A DNA stretch of 64,000 bases from a virus. This document shows, piece by piece, positions 58,174-64,000 of this stretch. The stretch spans positions 32,887 to 96,886 of IMG/VR virus record IMGVR_UViG_3300001097_000002, one strand, 5' to 3'. The notes under the pieces were generated by a model. The model worked only from the letters and a program-made list of their open reading frames with translations, was not told where the DNA came from and searched no databases. The translations under genes were made by a program, and so were the position numbers. How positions within the stretch are numbered: position 1 is the stretch's first letter; each line of letters begins with the position of its first letter.

Positions 58174-59460
58174 ATGAGTAAAACAATTAACGAAAACATC
58201 AATGAAACTTTCAACGATGAAAAATCGCGTCAACACCACTTGGTTGAAAAATGGTCTAAAGTGCTTGACACTGAAGGGCAAGGTATCCAACCAATCAATG
58301 AAGACACACGCAAAAAAGTAACCGCTTACTTGCTTGACAACGAAGCCAAATATCTAAACGAAAGCGCTAACAGCGTACAAGGCATGGCTACTTGGACTCC
58401 AATCTTAATGTCGATGGTTCGTCGTGCTGCTCCACGTTTGATTGCTTATGACGTAATGGGTGTTCAAGCAATGGATGCGCCTAACTCTTATATCTTCTCA
58501 CTAACCGCGAAATATAACGACAAAGGTACTTATCCTAACGACCCTGCTAACAGTGAAGCACTACACAAAGACATTGATACTACATACTCTGGTACAGGTA
58601 CAGAAGTTGGTGCTACTGATGGTGGTGCTGCTCCAGCAGACCTAAACAGTTGGGGTTCTTATGCCGCTGCCTCAGTTGGGACTGGTATGGAAACCGCAGT
58701 TGGTGAAGTTGCGCCTTGGGCTGAAATGGGTATCAGCATTGAGAAGGCTAACGTAGAAGCTAAAACTCGTCAGTTGAAAGCTACCTATTCTCAAGAACTT
58801 GCAGAAGACATGAAACGTATACACGGTTTATCAGCAGACAGTGAATTGCTTACTATTCTTAGTAACGAAATCATTGCTGAAACTAACCGCGAAGTTATGC
58901 AAACAATTTATAAAGCTGCCAAACTTGGTGCACAATCAGCTACCACTCCAGGTGTTGTCGATTTAGATGCTGATGCTGATGGCCGTTGGTCAGTTGAGAA
59001 ATTCAAAGGTCTTCGTTACATGATAATGAAAGACGCTAACAACATCGCTTTAGATACTCGCCGTGGTAAAGGTAACAAACTTATTACGTCTGCTAACGTT
59101 GCAACCGCTTTAGAAATGAGTGGCTTGCTTGATTTCAACCCAGCACTACAAGCACAAACCAACCTAAGCGTAGATGCTTCAGGTATGACCTATGCAGGTC
59201 GTATGGGTACAATTGATGTTTATATTGACCCTTATGCACAAGGCGATGGTTACGCAATTGGTTATAAAGGCGACCAGTATGACGCAGGTATCTACTACTG
59301 CCCATACATCCCTCTACAACTTTCACGTGCTGTAAACAGTGATGTTTTCCATAATACCATGGGATTCAAAACACGTTACGGAATTTCTGCTAACCCATTC
59401 TCAACGTTAGCTGCGGATAGTAACGCGTATTACAGAAAAGCTCGCGTTATTAACTTATAA
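58174..59460 (+). CDS. 23: Major capsid protein gp23
   Basis: 428 residues (T4: 521). MVRRAAPRLIAYDVMGVQAM, ATYSQELAEDMKRIHGLSAD, DLDADADGRWSVEKFKGL and the C-terminal FKTRYGISANPF are signature T4-type capsid segments. The predicted gp21 cut is KYLNE-S at Glu63, close to the T4 site at Glu65. This site defines the local protease consensus used to judge the packaged proteins. Confidence 0.97.
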   Translation: MSKTINENINETFNDEKSRQHHLVEKWSKVLDTEGQGIQPINEDTRKKVTAYLLDNEAKYLNESANSVQGMATWTPILMSMVRRAAPRLIAYDVMGVQAMDAPNSYIFSLTAKYNDKGTYPNDPANSEALHKDIDTTYSGTGTEVGATDGGAAPADLNSWGSYAAASVGTGMETAVGEVAPWAEMGISIEKANVEAKTRQLKATYSQELAEDMKRIHGLSADSELLTILSNEIIAETNREVMQTIYKAAKLGAQSATTPGVVDLDADADGRWSVEKFKGLRYMIMKDANNIALDTRRGKGNKLITSANVATALEMSGLLDFNPALQAQTNLSVDASGMTYAGRMGTIDVYIDPYAQGDGYAIGYKGDQYDAGIYYCPYIPLQLSRAVNSDVFHNTMGFKTRYGISANPFSTLAADSNAYYRKARVINL

Positions 59461-59481
59461 TAACACGAACAAACTAGTAGC

Positions 59482-59514
59482 AAAAAAAGCCTATATTAAT
59501 TTATAGGCTTTTTT
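59482..59514. terminator. Bidirectional terminator after the capsid gene
   Basis: Stem AAAAAAGCCTATA/TATAGGCTTTTTT between the convergent capsid and homing endonuclease genes. Confidence 0.85.
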
Positions 59515-59519
59515 ATTGG

Positions 59520-60950
59520 TTATAATTTAACATATACTATATTACCACAGTCCCATAATTTATATAAGTTATCAGCATTAAGCATATCAGGATTATTAAT
59601 ACCTTTAAACCTACTGAATATGTCTCTGGTTGAGCTATTATAATAAGTATGCGATGGTTCAGATGTATGCGTTTGCACAAATCCGCAAGTATTATATACA
59701 TTACCAGTGCTAAAACGTCTATTTGCATAACTTAATATACTACCATTAATTGCACTTAAAATTTTACTCATGCCACCAACCACTATAGTATTAATACTAT
59801 TACAATATCTTACCATCTCATAGTCATACTTTTTATTAAAGCGTGGCGTCATAAACGTACCAATAGCAACCAATTCATCATTATAGTATAGTCCTTTATT
59901 AATTTTACTAGATGACATACCCTGTATATGATTATCAACAATAAACTGCATAGCATCATTATATGCAACATCGCGCATGATACATTTTCTTGCGTATACT
60001 TTATTATCAATTAAACCCAGCTTCGCTTTAATCATTGATTTTACAATATCAAAATGCTCAATAATTTCATAATCCCAAAAATGTAAAAGTGCTATATTAT
60101 TGTCTAAGCAACCGGTTGTCTTTTTAAGGTGGTACTTAGTGTCTTTAATAAACTTATCGCTGTGCCAATACACGCCATTACATTCAATAGCTAAATTATA
60201 TTCGGGTATGTATATATCAAGTTCTCTATTACCTAATACTGTATAATCACCGTGTATAAAATCAATCCCTAAGCTTTCAATAAAATCAACTAATAATTTT
60301 TCTGGGAATGAAGTAGTAAATGATTTGTTGGTTGCTGCACCATGACGTCTAAATGTTTTTTTAATTGTACCTCTACTGCATCCTATTTCATATGCAATTT
60401 GTTCTAAAGATTTAGTCTCGTTTTCAACCTTTAAAAACTCGATATCATTCGCTATCTCTCTGTCAAAACCATTATAGTTCCATCTATCGCATGTACCTCC
60501 ATATAACGATTGCTGTTCACTATGACTACGCTGTTCTATACCATGTTCACGCATACGCGTAGTTACCGTGACATTACTACACTCATATAACTCTCCTATA
60601 ATCTCAGGTTGTAACTTTGCAATATTATACAAATATTCAAGTTCAGTTTTTGGTATATCAACTTTGTGTGGTTGTATGCCTTCAGTGCGATACGTATACC
60701 CGCAAGCCTTAGAACATGTATCAGTAAATTCACCGTTCCCTTTCATTTTTGTTGGTGTATCACATATAACACACAATCCATCAAGGTCAAATATAATGAG
60801 TTTAATACATTCTTTAAATGAGCGTTCTAGATTAAACGTGCTAACATATTCGTGTATATTGGGGCTATGTTTTTTAATATAGTTCTCCCCGCAGCGCTTA
60901 GGGTTTACGTCACCATTTATACTAACTAATTCTAATAGTTGTGATTTCAC
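59520..60950 (-). CDS. Vsr-like (EDxHD) free-standing homing endonuclease
   Basis: 476 residues on the strand opposite the capsid gene. N-terminal Cys-rich zinc motif (CVICDTPT..CSKAC), a helix-turn-helix region SLEQIAYEIGCSRGTIKKTF, and a nuclease core GNRELDIYIPEYNLAIECNG-VYWHSD resembling very-short-patch-repair enzymes. This fold was reported with fractured genes and split inteins in phage metagenomes, making it relevant to the split terminase here. No intron is seen in the adjacent genes. Confidence 0.8.
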   Translation of the reverse strand: MKSQLLELVSINGDVNPKRCGENYIKKHSPNIHEYVSTFNLERSFKECIKLIIFDLDGLCVICDTPTKMKGNGEFTDTCSKACGYTYRTEGIQPHKVDIPKTELEYLYNIAKLQPEIIGELYECSNVTVTTRMREHGIEQRSHSEQQSLYGGTCDRWNYNGFDREIANDIEFLKVENETKSLEQIAYEIGCSRGTIKKTFRRHGAATNKSFTTSFPEKLLVDFIESLGIDFIHGDYTVLGNRELDIYIPEYNLAIECNGVYWHSDKFIKDTKYHLKKTTGCLDNNIALLHFWDYEIIEHFDIVKSMIKAKLGLIDNKVYARKCIMRDVAYNDAMQFIVDNHIQGMSSSKINKGLYYNDELVAIGTFMTPRFNKKYDYEMVRYCNSINTIVVGGMSKILSAINGSILSYANRRFSTGNVYNTCGFVQTHTSEPSHTYYNSSTRDIFSRFKGINNPDMLNADNLYKLWDCGNIVYVKL

Positions 60951-61013
60951 ATAAAATCCTTGTTTATTATAAGTTCGAGCAGTATAGCATTACTTGATAG
61001 CACAAAACAAACC

Positions 61014-61042
61014 TTGTTTTAAGTATACCATTATTGTATAAT
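61014..61042 (+). promoter_or_regulatory. Sigma70-type promoter for uvsY
   Basis: TTGTTT (61014-61019), 17-nt spacer, TATAAT (61037-61042), 25 nt before the uvsY start. Confidence 0.6.
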
Positions 61043-61067
61043 ATAGTTAATCAAACAAGGTGATATT

Positions 61068-61496
61068 ATGAATTTAGATGAATTGCAAAAAATGATTGAA
61101 CTTGATAGTGTTATTGAATTAACCAACCTTAGTACACACTCAATTGAGGTACCTAAAATATCAGCAAAATACCAGCATATTTTAATGGACTATTTGCGCA
61201 TACAAAAACAACTAGAATTTAAGATGCAAAAAGTCAAAAAGGAATTACTAGAATATTACAAAGGATACGCAAGTGATAATATATACTTAGAAAAACCACT
61301 CAATAGAAAGCCGGCAGCGGGTGAAGTAGAAACATACATAAAAGCTGATAATGATTGGCAAGTGGTTGCTGCTAAGTTTGAACATATCACAATGAAGATT
61401 AAACTTGTAGAAGAATTTGTTAAGCAATTAAATCAACGGTCGTTTATGATTAAGAATGCAATTGACTATGAGAAGTTTAAAAATGGTGGCTTTTAA
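61068..61496 (+). CDS. uvsY: Recombination mediator UvsY
   Basis: 142 residues, helical. MNLDELQKMIELDSVIELTN, YYKGYASDNIY, YIKADNDWQV, SFMIKNAIDYEKFKNGGF match T4 UvsY, which helps UvsX replace gp32 on single-stranded DNA. Separate from uvsX and uvsW here. Confidence 0.9.
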   Translation: MNLDELQKMIELDSVIELTNLSTHSIEVPKISAKYQHILMDYLRIQKQLEFKMQKVKKELLEYYKGYASDNIYLEKPLNRKPAAGEVETYIKADNDWQVVAAKFEHITMKIKLVEEFVKQLNQRSFMIKNAIDYEKFKNGGF

Positions 61497-61586
61497 TTGC
61501 GTTCCGGTGCTATGATACCATACAGTTATTAGCGCGCCGTGTACACACCAAATTTACACACTGAATACACTTAAAGGATATAGCTA

Positions 61587-62042
61587 ATGCACACTCATAT
61601 CACAGAAAATTTATCATATGATGTAAACGGATATAAAGTACACGATAAAGAATTTATTAATGAATTACCTGATAATTACATATTCGTGTTTGGTAGTAAT
61701 ACGGCAGGAAGACATGGAGCTGGCGCGGCAAAAGTCGCAAGGGTTAAATTTGGTGCTGTATACGGGATTGGTGAAGGACTTGTTAATCAATCATATGCAT
61801 TACCTACACTTGATAATGATTTACAACAACTACCAGCGTCTGTATTATTTCAAACATTACATAACTTTATTGAGTGCGCACGTATCAATGACCACTTAAC
61901 ATTTGTACTAACAAAAGTAGGTTGCGGATTAGCAGGATATGACAAACCCGAAGAAATGTATAGTGATATGTTAAAAGGAATAGATATGTACAACCCTTTT
62001 CCAACTAACATCATTTTTCCGGTTGATTTTATACAGCCATAA
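61587..62042 (+). CDS. Macro-like conserved phage protein (A1S_2505 type)
   Basis: 151 residues. FVFGSNTAGRHGAGAAKVAR, GVYGIGEGL-like and YALPTLD, then FVLTKVGCGLAGY match a protein type widespread in phages and bacteria with macro-domain-like motifs, possibly binding ADP-ribose-type ligands. Function uncertain. AAAGGA upstream. Confidence 0.75.
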   Translation: MHTHITENLSYDVNGYKVHDKEFINELPDNYIFVFGSNTAGRHGAGAAKVARVKFGAVYGIGEGLVNQSYALPTLDNDLQQLPASVLFQTLHNFIECARINDHLTFVLTKVGCGLAGYDKPEEMYSDMLKGIDMYNPFPTNIIFPVDFIQP

Positions 62043-62084
62043 AAAACACCTACCTCAATAAGTGTTCTTTGTTGAGCTATTACT

Positions 62085-62321
62085 TTATTTTTTAACTACT
62101 CGTATTGGGTCATTACCTTTAAACCTTCGCGCCATCAAAATGATAGCTGGTAGAACTAGTGTAGCAATATTACTTAGACTATCAGGTAACATTGCTGCCA
62201 GTTGTGGAATGAATGGCTCCAAACCAATAACAATCAGAACAAGTGCTGACATAAAAATACTACTAAAAATAGCCCATTTACTATCAGTTTTATTCGTTGT
62301 CGTTTTCGTTATCTTCGTCAT
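62085..62321 (-). CDS. Small membrane protein, candidate holin
   Basis: 78 residues. Two hydrophobic segments (about residues 16-33 and 45-64) with a basic C-terminus (MARRFKGNDPIRVVKK). Its start lies within the upstream gene. Holin is an inference from size and topology. Confidence 0.6.
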   Translation of the reverse strand: MTKITKTTTNKTDSKWAIFSSIFMSALVLIVIGLEPFIPQLAAMLPDSLSNIATLVLPAIILMARRFKGNDPIRVVKK

Positions 62322-62733
62322 TATCGTTCATCCTTTGCAATTTAAATAATTTGATATATTCTTTTATAGTTGTAAAAAACAACTTTATTAGTTCTATAAT
62401 ACTGACAATCAATGTTTCGGTAATTCCGTTAACTAACTTGGTTGTGAAACCGGGCATTGAAATGCGCATTGCATCAAGTAGTGAAAGCCCAAATATTCCA
62501 GTAAAACCACCTAAAATAATATAAGCAAAAATTGATATATTACCACTTTGTAACTTAACATAATCACCGATAGCACCAGCGGCGGCACATGTTAGTATAG
62601 TCATAAGAAATGTTAATTTTAAGCCATAGCGTTTCGTGTCGGAGTTAATGAACGCGCCAACTAAGCTCCCTAATATTGTAGCAATTGCTTCTGGTGTTAC
62701 AGCCAATTGCATAAATGTGATGTAAACATCCAT
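62290..62733 (-). CDS. Membrane protein, holin-like, 147 residues
   Basis: Three or four hydrophobic segments (IATILGSLVGAFI, LTFLMTILTCAAAGAIG, IFAYIILGGFTGIFGLS) and an acidic C-terminus (NDNDEDNENDNE). The layout recalls LydA-type phage holins. Neighbour of two other membrane proteins. Confidence 0.6.
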   Translation of the reverse strand: MDVYITFMQLAVTPEAIATILGSLVGAFINSDTKRYGLKLTFLMTILTCAAAGAIGDYVKLQSGNISIFAYIILGGFTGIFGLSLLDAMRISMPGFTTKLVNGITETLIVSIIELIKLFFTTIKEYIKLFKLQRMNDNDEDNENDNE

Positions 62734-62747
62734 TGTATTGCCTCATT

Positions 62748-63206
62748 TTATTCCTCTTGCTCTTTACTTGTACGAAGCACACCATAACCAGTAACACCAA
62801 ATACAAATGACAATCCTGTATATATGGGTAGAGCCGTGCTTATAGGCGGCTGTAATGCAAACGCCATAGCAATAACAAGCCAAATGATAGCCGAAAATTG
62901 TAACAATATACCACCAAACTGATTTGAATTATTACATGATTTACATAGTAACCAGAATTGCAATATCCCTAAACCAATCATAAACACCCAAACCATATAC
63001 GGCACCTTAACAAAATTGTCGTATATATTGATTTTTAATAAATACGATGAATTGCCAAGCATGATGACACCAAAACCAACTAGACACCACGTATTAAATA
63101 ACTCAACAACCCTAGATGTATACTCAAACATCCAATCGCCAGTGTTTTTTAAAATACCTGGCATTAATATAAAAGGTATCATAATCTTTTTTATTACATG
63201 TAGCAT
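62748..63206 (-). CDS. Membrane protein with about four segments, 152 residues
   Basis: Hydrophobic stretches near residues 37-50, 67-85, 100-116 and 126-145. Charged ends. No family recognised. Part of the leftward membrane-protein cluster downstream of the small terminase. Confidence 0.6.
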   Translation of the reverse strand: MLHVIKKIMIPFILMPGILKNTGDWMFEYTSRVVELFNTWCLVGFGVIMLGNSSYLLKINIYDNFVKVPYMVWVFMIGLGILQFWLLCKSCNNSNQFGGILLQFSAIIWLVIAMAFALQPPISTALPIYTGLSFVFGVTGYGVLRTSKEQEE

Positions 63207-63255
63207 ACATACCTCAAGATTAAAATTTATTTCATATATATTTACAAAAAACCAT

Positions 63256-63286
63256 AAAAAACCTTCTAAAGTTAGAAGGTTTTTTT
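63256..63286. terminator. Bidirectional terminator
   Basis: 14-bp stem AAAAAACCTTCTAA/TTAGAAGGTTTTTT, separating the small terminase from the membrane-protein cluster. Confidence 0.85.
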
Positions 63287-63302
63287 AATAAGGTGATATT
63301 AA

Positions 63303-63695
63303 TTAATCATTTTCGCTGTTAGTTTGCGCAAGCGCGTCCTCTGAACTCATATAATTATAGTTAACCGTATTTGTTTGTGTTGATGGTGTTGAACCTTTAC
63401 TGTTTTGTGGTTTATCAAACTCTGCATATTGTGCATTAATTTTAGTTAATGACTCCATGTAACTACTAGCAGCGCTATACATTTTAGGATTATCACTGTC
63501 CTTTAAAACACGTATCATATCAGGCAATGCACGCATACCAGTATCAATGACTTTCTTTATATTTTTTTTAGCATAATCAGCTGAATCAACAGCCTCTGTA
63601 TAAACAACGTCGCCTTTATCATTAGTAGTTGGTTTAGTCTCTGAAATCTCATATATGCCCGTCTCACCACCTAATATTTGACTTATCTTATCCAT
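63303..63695 (-). CDS. 16: Terminase small subunit, gp16-like
   Basis: 130 residues. DYAKKNIKKVIDTGMRALPD..LKDSDNPKMYSAASSYMESLTKINAQYAEFDK has the two-helix central domain and the pattern of T4-like small terminases; the C-terminal tail is Ser/Thr/Asn-rich. It recognises DNA and regulates the large subunit. Unlike T4, it is not next to the large subunit and points the opposite way. Confidence 0.8.
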   Translation of the reverse strand: MDKISQILGGETGIYEISETKPTTNDKGDVVYTEAVDSADYAKKNIKKVIDTGMRALPDMIRVLKDSDNPKMYSAASSYMESLTKINAQYAEFDKPQNSKGSTPSTQTNTVNYNYMSSEDALAQTNSEND

Positions 63696-63706
63696 TAGTG
63701 TTCACC

Positions 63707-64000
63707 TTATAATAAAAAATCATCAGTTACCTGTGTCAATCCCACAGCTTCAAACGCTATCATCGGGTCGATGTCAACAGCGATAACAATCTTGTCAGGC
63801 GTCGCTTTAATCCCAGTATCGTACATAACACTAGCGTCTAGTGCTGATTGAGCATCAGTGTTATCTACTGTTTGACCAAACATATCTAAAACAATCGGTT
63901 TGATGACGGTGCTACAGACAGCATATAAATTACCGTCTGCATCCTGATAGTCCGCTACGCTAAATGTACTCACGTCAGCTGCGGACTCACCAGCTATTAG
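63707..64000 (-). CDS. Partial hypothetical protein, C-terminal part
   Basis: The frame is open to the right edge (a GTG at 63973 is not needed as a start). Visible 97 residues include VSTFSVADYQDADGNLYAVC and end VGLTQVTDDFLL. Beta-rich, perhaps virion-related because it lies just upstream of the small terminase. Identity unknown. Confidence 0.55.
   Translation of the reverse strand, partial: LIAGESAADVSTFSVADYQDADGNLYAVCSTVIKPIVLDMFGQTVDNTDAQSALDASVMYDTGIKATPDKIVIAVDIDPMIAFEAVGLTQVTDDFLL

Noticed and set aside
62042-62070. Terminator between 62042 and 62085
   Set aside because: Only a short AACAC/GTGTT stem with a broken T-run; too weak to list as a feature.

Overview
This window is part of the genome of a large, AT-rich, T4-like tailed phage (myovirus) of a Gram-negative host. 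The evidence is a nearly complete T4 core set in recognisable T4 order: tail sheath, tail tube, portal, prohead core, prohead protease, scaffold and major capsid (gp18-19-20-68-21-22-23, 51.6-59.5 kb); gp45-gp44-gp62-RegA (31.8-35.0 kb); gp33-gp59-gp32 (40.0-41.8 kb); gp47/gp46, UvsW, gp55, UvsX, UvsY, primase and RNase H. A Rz/embedded-Rz1 spanin pair and a GH19-type endolysin point to a Gram-negative host. I cannot name the host or find a close named relative from sequence alone. I saw no tRNA, rRNA or CRISPR array.

Layout. 0-3.4 kb: leftward small early genes, a metallophosphoesterase and a partial packaged protein. 3.5-4.0 kb: first fragment of the large terminase. 4.1-7.4 kb: spanins, small leftward genes, gp4-like head completion nuclease. 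7.6-18.4 kb (leftward): UvsX, DNA polymerase in pieces with a group I intron, about 5 kb of accessory genes between polymerase pieces, and QueD. 18.4-19.0 kb: non-coding region with repeats and a decayed gene. 19.0-47.1 kb (mostly rightward): replication, recombination and transcription genes mixed with accessory genes, FolE, dUTPase and endolysin. 47.1-51.4 kb: tandem promoter duplication, packaged-protein genes and two more terminase fragments. 51.6-59.5 kb: structural genes. 59.5-64 kb: a Vsr-like homing endonuclease, UvsY, a macro-like protein, membrane proteins and the small terminase.

The most unusual content is a fractured-gene system. The terminase large subunit is split into at least four pieces by three atypically split inteins. 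Fragment 1 (3.56 kb) ends in an N-intein inside Walker A. Fragment 3 (49.0 kb) starts with a C-intein just before Walker B and ends with an N-intein. Fragment 4 (49.8 kb) starts with the matching C-intein. The piece carrying about 80 residues between Walker A and Walker B is absent from the window and must lie elsewhere if the enzyme is functional. DNA polymerase is likewise broken: an exonuclease fragment, a palm fragment, and a C-terminal fragment interrupted by an ORF-less group I intron, with overlapping out-of-frame joins in the fingers region. Two free-standing homing endonucleases (GIY-YIG and Vsr-like) are plausible agents.

The second notable system is a set of about eleven scattered proteins whose N-termini match the logic of the T4 capsid-targeting sequence (F-x-x-Y-L/I followed by L/I-x-E cut by prohead protease; the capsid protein carries the same LNE-S site). 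They look like a cargo of internal head proteins delivered with the DNA. One of them has a neighbouring paralogue without the targeting sequence under early control. Many late genes follow a hairpin terminator plus a GTAAATA box, which I infer to be the late promoter read by the gp55/gp33 sigma system also encoded here. Early genes carry good sigma70-type promoters.
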